Below are positions 1 to 7,488 of a stretch of DNA of 48,396 bases, piece after piece (the stretch's first letter is position 1; each line of letters begins with the position of its first letter). The notes beneath the pieces were generated by a model, which worked only from the letters and a program-made list of their open reading frames with translations, was not told the DNA's origin and ran no database searches. The position numbers were made by a program, and so were the translations under genes. The stretch comes from Desulfoprunum benzoelyticum (lineage in GTDB: Bacteria > Desulfobacterota > Desulfobulbia > Desulfobulbales > Desulfocapsaceae): positions 1 through 48,396 of the forward strand of contig NZ_JACHEO010000023.1 in NCBI RefSeq assembly GCF_014201505.1. The letters are read 5' to 3'.

Positions 1-81
1 TACAATGGTTGATCGGTTAACCTATATAGCCTTACAAACTCAGCCGGTCCCGCAGCGCCTGCTCAAGCTGGCTGAAGTTCG

Positions 82-489
82 ATGGTAATCAGAAATTGCA
101 AAGTGTTCAGAGGGAAAGTTTTTTATGAGCCAGCTACTAGCTGGTCTAAAACAATGAAAACTAAAGATCTTGTTTCGTTGTTGCTTATGAAACGAACTCC
201 CTTTAGACATGAGTCAGAATACAGATTTATACTAGTGCCAGATCACGCACAGCCCACTTTTAGCAATATAACCATAACTATAGGCAATTGGTTTGATTTT
301 GTAGATGAAATTCTGATTTCACCGTGTACAGCCCAAAATAAGTGGATTTCCCGAACCATTTACAACATGGCAATACGTGCATCAATTAACGCTGGAAACA
401 GGTGTATAAACTCGAAGGATGGAATTCGGTTCTGTCGTATATCCCAACTATATGGCAACGTCACTGAAACAGTTGGGAATCACGAGTAG
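82..489 (+). CDS. Unrecognised 135-aa protein, possibly a C-terminal fragment
   Basis: This is an ATG-initiated open frame of 135 residues, rich in Ile, Asn and Thr and more AT-rich than the chromosome to the right. I do not recognise it firmly. The stretch RTPFRHESEYRFIL near residue 40 faintly recalls the C-terminal part of DUF2971 proteins, which are usually about twice this length, so it may be an N-terminally truncated copy. There is no clear ribosome binding site, and stops lie in frame just upstream (10-12, 64-66 region). It lies immediately before an attC-like site at 566-616, so it may be the cargo of an integron cassette whose left end is outside the window. The function is unknown. 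Confidence 0.35.
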   Translation: MVIRNCKVFRGKVFYEPATSWSKTMKTKDLVSLLLMKRTPFRHESEYRFILVPDHAQPTFSNITITIGNWFDFVDEILISPCTAQNKWISRTIYNMAIRASINAGNRCINSKDGIRFCRISQLYGNVTETVGNHE

Positions 490-565
490 TAGGTCCTGTA
501 AGATGGCTAGCCTAAACCAAAAGCAGGAACACAGTGTTCCGACATTGGCTTAGATAGAAAGAAAA

Positions 566-616
566 GTCCAACAGGCCAGTGGAGCGGTGAACCCGCTCAC
601 CGGCCAGCCGTTATAT
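566..616 (+). other. attC-like recombination site (cassette 1 end)
   Basis: Starts with GTCCAAC, which fits the integron R'' consensus RYYYAAC, and ends with GTTATAT, one base off GTTRRRY. Between them is an imperfect palindrome: GGCC, a mismatch, GTG, an unpaired G, AGCGG, a short TGAA loop, then the complementary arm CCGCT-CAC-GGCC. Bulged bases on one strand of a folded hairpin are a hallmark of attC sites. The crossover would be between G610 and T611. Confidence 0.55.
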
Positions 617-635
617 TTTGTTACAAAAAAAATGT

Positions 636-962
636 ATGAAAAAAATTGACTATCGAAATCAAGCTTTGAAAATCCTACCGTGGGTCTGTGCAAGTTGCGG
701 CCGTGAATTTTCTGGCAAAAAAATCAGAGAATTGACAGTCCATCACAAAGATCATAATTATAAAAACAACTCTCCAGATGGTAGCAACTGGGAGTTATTA
801 TGTCTGTATTGTCATGATAATGAGCACTCCCGTGACCTGGATGCCGAATGGCTGCCAACTCACAATTCTGATAACGACAAAAGAACAACAACACGCTACA
901 AAGCTTTCGACAAACTCAACAAACTTTTATCTGAGAAGAAAAACAGCGAGTCAAAAAAATAA
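636..962 (+). CDS. yajD: YajD-like HNH endonuclease-family protein in an integron cassette
   Basis: A 108-residue protein closely matching the YajD family of HNH proteins in length and order of motifs. A CxxC pair (C18, C21) is followed by TVHHKDH (H36, H37) and SNWELLCLYCHDNEH (C56, C59, H60), giving a zinc-binding HNH fold. The tail is charged and Lys-rich. I chose ATG 636; a TTG at 618 would add six residues but makes the start overlap the cassette boundary. The gene sits alone between two attC-like sites. The seven bases at its left edge (610-616, GTTATAT) are the exact reverse complement of the first seven of the right-hand attC (963-969), which is the expected signature of one mobile cassette. 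The biochemical role of YajD proteins is poorly known; nuclease activity is inferred from the fold. Confidence 0.8.
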   Translation: MKKIDYRNQALKILPWVCASCGREFSGKKIRELTVHHKDHNYKNNSPDGSNWELLCLYCHDNEHSRDLDAEWLPTHNSDNDKRTTTRYKAFDKLNKLLSEKKNSESKK

Positions 963-1041
963 ATATAACTAGCCATTTCACACCGTGCCGCTACGCTTCA
1001 CTCGGACTCGCTGAAGCTCGCCGGTGAACTAAACGTTAATA
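963..1041 (+). other. attC-like recombination site closing the yajD cassette
   Basis: R'' is ATATAAC (963-969) and R' is GTTAATA (1035-1041). The inner L'' box TTCACACCG pairs with L' CGGTGAA apart from extra bases on one side, and the core has a GCTTCA/TGAAGC stem. This layout (R''-L''-stem-L'-R') is that of an integron attC. The next bases could start a further cassette: GTTAATA has an exact complement, TATTAAC, only 26 bp downstream (1068-1074), perhaps a truncated third attC. Confidence 0.6.
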
Positions 1042-1113
1042 TTGCCACTTCGGAGGTCTTCATATTGTATTAACGCTTCAATTTGAGACTACTACTGTAT
1101 ATACGTAATTAAA

Positions 1114-1138
1114 TTGTGACCTGAGATTGTGGTATAAT
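1114..1138 (+). promoter_or_regulatory. Putative extended -10 promoter for the recombinase pair
   Basis: TATAAT at 1133-1138 is preceded by TGG, giving an extended -10 (TGnTATAAT). A -35-like TTGTGA (1114) is only 13 bp away, so the extended element would carry the activity. It lies about 45 bp before the ATG at 1183, which has a strong AGGAGG ribosome binding site. Confidence 0.4.
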
Positions 1139-1182
1139 AGGTCATCAACATCCTGTTTTTTCATAAGAAAAAGGAGGATAAG

Positions 1183-2352
1183 ATGGCCATTTCGCAAAGT
1201 ATATATCCCAGTTACTACCCCACAGATTGGGGCCAATCCGTTTATTTCTCAAATCTATCTTTCCTGTTCCCACTGGATGACCACGCAAATCCAGATGCGG
1301 AATCTATCCGGACGTTGTTTGCACCTGCTGCCGGCGCATTTTATGTGTATCAGCCGAGCAAACGGCGTCGAGCCCTCAACAAAGCAATAGATAGGCTCGA
1401 GGCCAGCTCTTTACCGGGATTTGAATATGTCATTTCCTACATCCATGACAAGTATCGTCGCAATCACTCAGTCACTTCCATCAGCCAAACAGGACGAACG
1501 CTACACGCTTTTCTGTCTATTTTCAAGGACCTGGGGAGAAGCGATATAAAGGGTATCCAGCGGCAGGACATAGCTGGTTATGTAGAACATGAGCAGGAAA
1601 AAGGGCTGAAGGTTAACTCGGTGAGAAATCACCTCCACACAGTGTACGCCTATCTCCGATACCTGGTAGAAAATGATGTGTTGCCCGCTGATATTCTGCA
1701 GAAGAAAATTCGCATCAAGCTGCCTGAAGTGCTGCCAAAAGCGATACCAGCTGAAGATCTAAAACAAATCCTGAAAGTTATAACAGGGGTGAGAGACCGT
1801 GCCCTGATTCTTCTCCTCCTCCATACCGGCATGCGAATTGGAGAACTGCTGAAGGTGAAGATAGCAGACATCGTCTTGTCAGAACGAAAAATCCTTCTGT
1901 ATCTGGGCGAGAAGAATTTACACGGCAGAACAGTTTTCTACAGCACCACTGCTGACCTGGCGTTGAATAAATGGCTGGCGACAAGGGATACAACCAGCGA
2001 GTACCTTTTTTATGGTTATGGCGGCAAGCAACTCTGCTATGTGACGGCCTGGATGATTATGAAGGATGCCCTACAGAAAGCGGGGCTTGAAGGGAAAGGC
2101 TACAGCCTGCATTCCCTTCGCCACACGTTCGCCACGAATATGCTCAACGCCGGGTTGCGGCTTGAAGTGCTGCAGCAACTCCTGGGACATCTCACCATCG
2201 ACATAACTCTTCGGTATGCAAGAATAGCAGACGTAACCCGGGAGGATGCCTATTTCAGGGCAATGGCGATAATCGAAAAGGGGGTCAGTGATGCACCTAA
2301 CAGAGTCAATCCTGAACTACAGGCGGTTTTTGAAGAGAAAAAACTTCTCTGA
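1183..2352 (+). CDS. Tyrosine recombinase (first of an overlapping pair)
   Basis: A 389-residue tyrosine-type site-specific recombinase. An N-terminal SAM-like core-binding domain occupies about residues 90-180. The catalytic domain has the first Arg in HTGMRIGELL, HSLRHTFATN (box II His-x-x-Arg), LLGHLTIDITLRYARI (His and the Tyr nucleophile). The start at 1183 follows AGGAGGATAAG. The stop overlaps the next recombinase gene by 62 bp, so both are probably translated together. No IntI-specific extra helix is seen, so this is not the integron integrase. Overlapping recombinases occur in Tn554-like elements and in recombinase-in-trio (RIT) elements; here only two are visible. The likely role is movement of a small element inserted beside the cassettes, which is inference. 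Confidence 0.85.
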   Translation: MAISQSIYPSYYPTDWGQSVYFSNLSFLFPLDDHANPDAESIRTLFAPAAGAFYVYQPSKRRRALNKAIDRLEASSLPGFEYVISYIHDKYRRNHSVTSISQTGRTLHAFLSIFKDLGRSDIKGIQRQDIAGYVEHEQEKGLKVNSVRNHLHTVYAYLRYLVENDVLPADILQKKIRIKLPEVLPKAIPAEDLKQILKVITGVRDRALILLLLHTGMRIGELLKVKIADIVLSERKILLYLGEKNLHGRTVFYSTTADLALNKWLATRDTTSEYLFYGYGGKQLCYVTAWMIMKDALQKAGLEGKGYSLHSLRHTFATNMLNAGLRLEVLQQLLGHLTIDITLRYARIADVTREDAYFRAMAIIEKGVSDAPNRVNPELQAVFEEKKLL

Positions 2353-3181
2353 TCTGACGATAAAGAACTACCTCCACCGGCTGAAACGATTCTTCTGTTG
2401 GGTGGCAACGACTGTCGAAGGGACGACGGTAAAGGAGGTGAAGATGTATATCGACTCCATGCTGGAGCAAAGGATGGCGCCGAGAACCGTCAACTGCCAC
2501 CTCTCAAGTATCAGAAGATTTTACGAATATCTGAAAGACGAGGAGAATATCTGTATCGAGAATCCCGTGGTCACCGGGCTACTGTTACGAGAACCACATC
2601 CGCTTCCCAGGTATGTGCCAGACAGTGATGTGGAGGCGTTTCTGAAATGCGTTGCCAGTACAAGGGATCTGGCGATCTTCATGTTGATGCTCCGGTCAGG
2701 TCTACGGGTTCAGGAGGTAGCCAATCTCACCCTTGATGTTATTGACTACAGGCGCAGTCAGATTGTTATCAGGGCAGGGAAAGGTGCAAAGGATCGCATG
2801 GTCTTCATCAGCAACGATGCGGGAGCTGCCTTGGCTAACTATCTGCGGGAACGACCGGTGACCACAGAGAGACGTATCTTTTTGGCAGAAAAAGGACGTT
2901 GCAGAGACAAACCTATCTCCATTCGGGCTATTCAGAAACGGATAGAGATGTATGCAAAGATATGTGGAATTCCCGTTACCTGCCACAGACTTCGTCATAC
3001 CATGGCAACCCAACTCCTCAATGCCAATGCCGACCTGGTTAGTATCCAGGAAATACTGGGGCACACCATGATCAAGACGACCCAGCGCTACAGCAAATTA
3101 TCGAATCTGAAAGCGCAGAGGGATTATTTTCAAGCAATGGAACTGGTGATGAAAAACACCGAGATCAAGCAGTTGGAATGA
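2291..3181 (+). CDS. Tyrosine recombinase (second of the pair)
   Basis: A 296-residue XerC/D-sized recombinase starting inside the end of the upstream gene. It has an N-terminal SAM-like domain (about residues 1-90) and a catalytic domain with LRSGLRVQEVANL (first Arg), CHRLRHTMATQL (His-x-x-Arg), EILGHTMIKTTQRYSKL (His and Tyr nucleophile). A GTG three bases upstream could also start it, but ATG 2291 is preferred. All five canonical catalytic positions appear intact. The two proteins share the C-terminal sequence pattern RDYFQAM / EDAYFRAM, suggesting that they arose by duplication and act as a pair. No third recombinase follows within the next 580 bp. Confidence 0.85.
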   Translation: MHLTESILNYRRFLKRKNFSDLTIKNYLHRLKRFFCWVATTVEGTTVKEVKMYIDSMLEQRMAPRTVNCHLSSIRRFYEYLKDEENICIENPVVTGLLLREPHPLPRYVPDSDVEAFLKCVASTRDLAIFMLMLRSGLRVQEVANLTLDVIDYRRSQIVIRAGKGAKDRMVFISNDAGAALANYLRERPVTTERRIFLAEKGRCRDKPISIRAIQKRIEMYAKICGIPVTCHRLRHTMATQLLNANADLVSIQEILGHTMIKTTQRYSKLSNLKAQRDYFQAMELVMKNTEIKQLE

Positions 3182-3226
3182 CGTCAGAAGTCAAAACCGG
3201 AGGAAGACCAAGGATCACAAGCACTC

Positions 3227-3243
3227 AGGGGGCTCTGCCCCCT
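3227..3243 (+). terminator. GC-rich hairpin after the recombinase pair
   Basis: A perfect 7-bp stem AGGGGGC/GCCCCCT with a TCT loop, 46 bp after the stop of the second recombinase. There is no T-run after it, so it may be an element end or transcript-stabilising hairpin rather than an intrinsic terminator. Confidence 0.4.
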
Positions 3244-3284
3244 AACCCCCGAGGTTTAACGCTTTATGACCATAAGGATGGAGG

Positions 3285-3320
3285 AATAAAAAAGAGGCCG
3301 AGTATCCGTGACCCGGCCTC
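3285..3320 (-). terminator. Minus-strand Rho-independent terminator
   Basis: Read on the minus strand, GAGGCCG pairs with CGGCCTC around a 13-nt loop and is followed by six T residues. It would stop transcripts from the integrase gene (3766-4956), though it lies 450 bp beyond that gene's stop. Confidence 0.5.
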
Positions 3321-3480
3321 CAGCCTTACGGTGCTCATCTCGGCGCTCGGGTCGCTCCTCAGCGTTGCCCTATCCTCCGGATGAGTAGAGAAAAAATAGT
3401 CACTGATTGCGTCCACGGCAAGCGAGGACTATTTGAGGTGCGATTCTCAGAATCAGTCTTGATGGAACTCACCTCGGAGA

Positions 3481-3504
3481 TGGGAGAATGGGAGAATGGG
3501 AGAA
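3481..3504 (+). repeat. Short tandem repeat, 3 x 8 bp
   Basis: Three perfect copies of TGGGAGAA, followed by a partial fourth (TGG). The unit length is not a multiple of three, and the repeat lies in non-coding DNA. Confidence 0.85.
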
Positions 3505-3765
3505 TGGAACTTGACATCAAAGGCAAAGATGAACGAAAATAAAGTGTAGCTAATGGACTAATCTAAAAAGAAAAAACAGGATCTATTACGTATATAGACT
3601 GTAAATCTTCAATTTTGAAAGACAATAGCTCTCATCTCAGCTTTGACTTATTGCCTAAACCTAGATTATCTACGACTGATCTTGATCAGCACTGCTGATG
3701 GAGAACTGTCAGTAGGCCAAGGCTGGAGATTAGATTGGATCAGATCAAGTCGTAACTATTCCATG

Positions 3766-4956
3766 TTAACTGTTCTGGATCGTCAGTGCTGCCTGCTTCA
3801 GACTGCTATCCGATAGGTGAGAGTATCTCTCTGTCAGGGCAATGCTGGAGTGACCGAGCAATTCCTTCACGTGGTAGATATCGACTCCAGCTTGGACCAG
3901 CATGCTCGCGTAGGTATGCCGCAAGGAGTGAAATGTCAGTTTGTCACGTCGGTCGGTGAGACCCTCGTTCAGTTTTAGTTTATCAATGGCCCGGTTGAAT
4001 GAATCGCTGATCTGAACGATCTTGTTGCCGTTCTTGTCCGGGAATACTAGGTCAGTACTTTTCGTCTCTGATGTCCGCCGTCTGGTCAGCATGGTCTTTA
4101 CTTCATCAGTGAGGAAGAGAGGGCGGTTCTTGTTGGATTTCGTGTCACGCAATAAGGCAGTGCCCTGGAATAGGTCTATATCGCTCCAGGTGAGCGAAAA
4201 GATCTCGCCCGCCCTTGCACCCGTCTGAAGGGAAAAGAGGGCCATATCGTGCACGTCCGTGGATCGTCTGGCCAGTTCTGATAGAAGGGCGGTTGCCTCG
4301 TCCCTAGTCAGAAACCGAGTGCGCCGGTTGTCTATAACCGGCCTCTTGACGATCTTTCCTGCGGCGGGGTTCGATCCAAAGTAAAGGCTGTGGATGAGGG
4401 CGTGGTTGAATACCTGACGGATGGTGGCGAGGCAGTATTGAACCGTTCGAGGGCTTTTCTCCTTCAATGTCATTGCCCGCTTGATCTTTTCAAGGTGTAT
4501 GGGTGCTATTTCTCTCATAGGTTTTTCCCCAATAACGGGGTTGATCCAGAGCCTGAAGAATTGTTCCTCCCTCTGCCATGACTGCTGGTTCCGTTTGTTG
4601 GATTTCGAGACAGGGAGATAATGTTCAGTGAAGATTTCTGCGAAGGTGATGTTCGCCACCCGTTCAGCGGCCTCCTGCTTAACTTCCTCGGCCCGGCGGT
4701 TGCGTTCGATCTGACGCTTCTCTTCGAGAGTAGCAGGACCGGAGCCGGTGGTAATATTCTTCTTCAGTTCTGCAAGGACCGCAGATGCCTTTTTCTCCGT
4801 CCACCCCTCAGACGCCCACCCCAAGCCTTCAGACCGCTCTTTGCCTGCAATTTTGTACCTGATCGTGTAATAGCGGTCGAAGCCGACACCGTGTTTCCTG
4901 GTGGTGTGCAGTCGATACCTGATTCCGGTCGTCTTGCATTTTATCCATTCTGACAT
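3766..4956 (-). CDS. Phage-type integrase (tyrosine recombinase) of the genomic island
   Basis: A 396-residue integrase with three parts: an N-terminal arm-binding region (residues 1-60, basic and Trp/Tyr-rich), a SAM-like core-binding domain (about 115-215), and a catalytic domain. Catalytic motifs are TGARAGEIFSLTWSDI (Arg I), HSLRHTYASM (His-x-x-Arg), LLGHSSIALTERYSHL (His and Tyr). The frame is open for 43 more residues upstream, but ATG 4956 (MSEWIKCK) gives the usual family N-terminus. The gene reads away from the tRNA-Arg remnant at 5184-5233, which lies about 230 bp upstream of its start. This is the normal arrangement of an integrase beside its attachment site, so it probably catalyses integration of this island into tRNA-Arg. 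Confidence 0.9.
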   Translation of the reverse strand: MSEWIKCKTTGIRYRLHTTRKHGVGFDRYYTIRYKIAGKERSEGLGWASEGWTEKKASAVLAELKKNITTGSGPATLEEKRQIERNRRAEEVKQEAAERVANITFAEIFTEHYLPVSKSNKRNQQSWQREEQFFRLWINPVIGEKPMREIAPIHLEKIKRAMTLKEKSPRTVQYCLATIRQVFNHALIHSLYFGSNPAAGKIVKRPVIDNRRTRFLTRDEATALLSELARRSTDVHDMALFSLQTGARAGEIFSLTWSDIDLFQGTALLRDTKSNKNRPLFLTDEVKTMLTRRRTSETKSTDLVFPDKNGNKIVQISDSFNRAIDKLKLNEGLTDRRDKLTFHSLRHTYASMLVQAGVDIYHVKELLGHSSIALTERYSHLSDSSLKQAALTIQNS

Positions 4957-5183
4957 GGCTGACCTCTTGTATGGCGATGCATAGGGAGGCGGGACTGAAC
5001 CATGACAAGTCCCATGGTTGATCCCTAGGTCAATTCTGTCCCGCTCCTGTCCCGCCTTTAGTTGATTAAATGAGCTGAAGATCAAGTATGTAATATGAAG
5101 AACTGTACATCACAAGATGCTGTATTGTCTATAATAAAGAGACAAGAAAGGACGCTTTGTTGTGATAAATGAAAGGTGAAAAA

Positions 5184-5233
5184 ACGGACTACGAATCCGT
5201 AGGTCGGGAGTTCGAATCTCTCCTGGTGCACCA
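5184..5233 (+). other. 3' half of tRNA-Arg(ACG): island attachment-site remnant
   Basis: The sequence folds as the 3' part of a tRNA. The anticodon arm is ACGGA / loop CTACGAA / TCCGT (anticodon ACG at 5191-5193), followed by variable loop AGGTC, T-arm GGGAG / TTCGAAT / CTCTC, acceptor strand CTGGTGC, discriminator A and encoded CCA. The matching 5' acceptor strand (GCACCAG) and a D-arm are absent upstream, where integrase-side AT-rich DNA lies instead. This is the hallmark of a tRNA 3' end duplicated by integration. The intact tRNA should be at the other end of the element, left of the window. Confidence 0.85.
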
Positions 5234-5241
5234 GTAAAAAC

Positions 5242-5275
5242 AAGGGGTTATGTCGATGAGACGTAACCCCTTTTT
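5242..5275 (+). terminator. Rho-independent terminator of the original tRNA-Arg gene
   Basis: A 13-bp stem starting AAGGGGTTA and closing TAACCCCTT, with one wobble, around a GATGA loop, then a run of T. It lies 9 bp after the CCA end, as expected for the native tRNA terminator on the chromosome side. Confidence 0.8.
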
Positions 5276-5510
5276 CGTTCCGTTCTTCGCCGGTCGGCTT
5301 CCCGCCAGGCACCTTCCTGTAATCGATCCGTCAGAATCGCTGGTATCCTTCTCGATTCCATCCAAGTGGGAAGATCTGAAGGAAGAGTTTGAAGAATTGA
5401 TCGATGCTGCCCATGATCTCTACGGCGACTATTCGATTTATGAAGTGACGGATCTGGACAGACCTGCAGCCATCGCAAGAATCGTTGAGATGTACGGCCC
5501 CGCCAGATGA
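5250..5510 (+). CDS. Doubtful small ORF or gene remnant after the attachment site
   Basis: An open frame of 86 residues whose ATG lies inside the tRNA terminator, so the annotated start is unlikely to be used. The C-terminal two-thirds is acidic and looks protein-like (SKWEDLKEEFEELIDAAHD, then DRPAAIARIVEMYG). No family is recognised. It may be the surviving 3' end of a gene cut by island integration, or chance. It precedes the oxidoreductase gene by 139 bp. Confidence 0.25.
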   Translation: MSMRRNPFFVPFFAGRLPARHLPVIDPSESLVSFSIPSKWEDLKEEFEELIDAAHDLYGDYSIYEVTDLDRPAAIARIVEMYGPAR

Positions 5511-5649
5511 AGAAAGGATCGGAAGTATTTCCCGGGATCAGATCCGGCCTGTTATCGGCCTGTATCATGATTGCTTCTCATTGAGACAGGCAAATTCGAC
5601 GACCACCAATAAACCACCCGGAGTATCCACTACAGAAAAGGGAACCATC

Positions 5650-6684
5650 ATGGCCGAAAACAGTACCATCAACCGCAGGATCGTCCTGAACTCACGTCCC
5701 GTCGGCGCACCGATTGCCGACAATTTCCGTCTCGAGGAAGGACCCGTACCGGAACCCGGTCCCGGGCAGGTCCTGCTGCGGACCCTGTACCTGTCGCTTG
5801 ACCCGTATATGCGCGGCCGGATGAGCGATGCACGGTCCTACGCCGCGGCGGTGGCGATCGGTGAGGTCATGGTCGGCGGCACCGTGTCGCAGGTGGCGGT
5901 CTCCCGGCACCCTGACTACCAGCCGGGCGATCTGGTCCAGGGCTCCGGCGGCTGGCAGGAATATGCCCTTTCCGACGGCACCGACCTCGTCAGGCTCGAT
6001 GCCCGGATGTCCCGGCCCTCGACCGCACTCGGCGTTCTCGGCATGCCGGGTTTTACGGCGTACATGGGCCTGCTCGACATCGGTCAGCCGCAGGCCGGGG
6101 AAACGGTGGTGGTCGCCGCCGCCAGCGGGGCGGTCGGTTCCGTGGTTGGCCAGATCGCCAAAATCAAAGGCTGCCGGGCGGTCGGTATCGCCGGCGGCGC
6201 CGAGAAGTGCCGTTTTGTCGTCGATGAACTGGGTTTCGATGCCTGCGTCGATCACCGCAGCAGCGATTTACGGCAGGAGCTGGCCGCCGCCTGCCCGAAA
6301 GGCATCGACGTCTATTTCGAGAGCGTCGGCGGCCGGGTCTTCGCCGCCGTCCTGCCCCTGCTCAATGTCAAGGCCCGCGTGCCGTTGTGCGGCCTGATCT
6401 CCCTCTACAACGAGACCAGCCTGCCGGAAGGTCCGGATCGCCTGGGGCTGCTGACCCGCCACATGCTGGTCAAGCGCATCAAGATGCAGGGCTTCATTAT
6501 CTTCGACGATTACGGTTCGCGCTACGGCGAGTTCCAGAGCCAGATGAATACCTGGCTCAAGGAGGGCCGGATCAAGTTCCGCGAAGACATCGTCGACGGA
6601 CTCGAGAACGCCCCCGAGGCCTTCATCGGCCTACTCGAAGGCAGGAACTTCGGCAAACTGGTCATTCGCGTCGCGGGTGACTGA
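5650..6684 (+). CDS. NADP-dependent oxidoreductase, CurA/YncB (MDR) family
   Basis: A 344-residue zinc-independent medium-chain dehydrogenase/reductase. The N-terminal GroES-like domain contains LYLSLDPYMRGRMSD, typical of the leukotriene B4 12-hydroxydehydrogenase/CurA group that reduces activated C=C bonds such as 2-alkenals. The Rossmann domain has AASGAVGSVVGQIAK (dinucleotide-binding loop) near residue 155. The length is the family norm. I chose ATG 5650; the frame is open for 55 residues further upstream, but that stretch has no family similarity. A DJ-1/PfpI gene follows after 25 bp, so the two may form a reactive-carbonyl detoxification operon, which is inference. Cytosolic. Confidence 0.85.
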   Translation: MAENSTINRRIVLNSRPVGAPIADNFRLEEGPVPEPGPGQVLLRTLYLSLDPYMRGRMSDARSYAAAVAIGEVMVGGTVSQVAVSRHPDYQPGDLVQGSGGWQEYALSDGTDLVRLDARMSRPSTALGVLGMPGFTAYMGLLDIGQPQAGETVVVAAASGAVGSVVGQIAKIKGCRAVGIAGGAEKCRFVVDELGFDACVDHRSSDLRQELAAACPKGIDVYFESVGGRVFAAVLPLLNVKARVPLCGLISLYNETSLPEGPDRLGLLTRHMLVKRIKMQGFIIFDDYGSRYGEFQSQMNTWLKEGRIKFREDIVDGLENAPEAFIGLLEGRNFGKLVIRVAGD

Positions 6685-6709
6685 AACTGTTGCAAACAGG
6701 AGATATGCG

Positions 6710-7387
6710 ATGAAAATACTGATGGTTCTGACTTCGCACGACACACTCGGCAATAGCGGTGAAAAGACCGGTTTCTGGCTGGAAGAATTCGCGGCCCCCT
6801 ACTACGTTTTCAAGGATGCAGGCGCGGAGATCACCCTGGCCTCGCCGCGTGGCGGCCAGCCGCCGCTTGATCCCAAGAGCGACGATCCGGCCTCCCAGAC
6901 CGATGCCACCCGCCGCTTCAAGGCGGATGCCGCGGCCCAGGCCGATCTCGCCGGTACGCGCAGGTTGGCGGAGGTTTCCGCCGGCGCTTTCGACGCGGTG
7001 TTTTACCCCGGCGGCCACGGGCCGCTGTGGGATCTGGCCGAAGACGCCTTTTCCATCGCCCTGATCGAGACGATGCTGGCGGCCGGCAAACCGGTGGCCG
7101 CCGTCTGCCACGCCCCGGGCGTGCTGCAGCACCCGAAAACAGTCGACGGCTCTCCCGTGGTCCGGGGCAGGACGGTAACCGGCTTCGCCAACTCCGAAGA
7201 GCAGGCGGTCGGGCTGACCGAGGTCGTGCCCTTTCTGGTTGAGGACATGCTCAGAGGCAACGGGGGCAGCTATTCGAAAGCGGCGGACTGGCAGCCCCAT
7301 GTGGTGACCGACGGCCTGCTGATCACCGGGCAGAACCCTGCCTCCTCCGAGCCGGCGGCCAGGGCGCTGCTGGCCAAATTGACCTGA
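6710..7387 (+). CDS. DJ-1/PfpI family protein (Hsp31-like)
   Basis: A 225-residue class I glutamine amidotransferase-like protein. The nucleophile elbow is AAVCHAPGVLQ, with the Cys followed by His as in Hsp31/HchA-like members. The N-terminal SGEKTGFWLEEFAAPYY supplies the conserved Glu region, and FYPGGHGPLWDL is the glycine-rich loop. Members act as glyoxalase III, chaperone or protease-like proteins; which applies here cannot be read from the sequence. ATG 6710 is preceded by AGGAG, preferred over an upstream start that overlaps the oxidoreductase. Probably co-transcribed with that gene. Confidence 0.85.
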   Translation: MKILMVLTSHDTLGNSGEKTGFWLEEFAAPYYVFKDAGAEITLASPRGGQPPLDPKSDDPASQTDATRRFKADAAAQADLAGTRRLAEVSAGAFDAVFYPGGHGPLWDLAEDAFSIALIETMLAAGKPVAAVCHAPGVLQHPKTVDGSPVVRGRTVTGFANSEEQAVGLTEVVPFLVEDMLRGNGGSYSKAADWQPHVVTDGLLITGQNPASSEPAARALLAKLT

Positions 7388-7488
7388 ACCGCCAGCCGCA
7401 TGGGCCGGCCGCTTAGCTCATTCCGTGTTTTTAGAGTCCATAAAAAAGGGGAAGGATGACGCAGACGCGCAAGTCCAATGGGAATCAG

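Larger units (their letters stand above)
3182..3765. other. Intergenic region between recombinase pair and integrase
   Basis: I see no supported gene in these 584 bp. It contains a strong GC hairpin at 3227-3243 (AGGGGGC, TCT, GCCCCCT), a minus-strand terminator at 3285-3320 and a triplicated octamer at 3481-3504. The rest is AT-rich and featureless. Confidence 0.6.

Noticed and set aside
5082..5312. Minus-strand frame with RFELPTYGF
   Set aside because: This is the well-known spurious translation across a tRNA gene; the DNA is explained by the tRNA-Arg remnant and its terminator.
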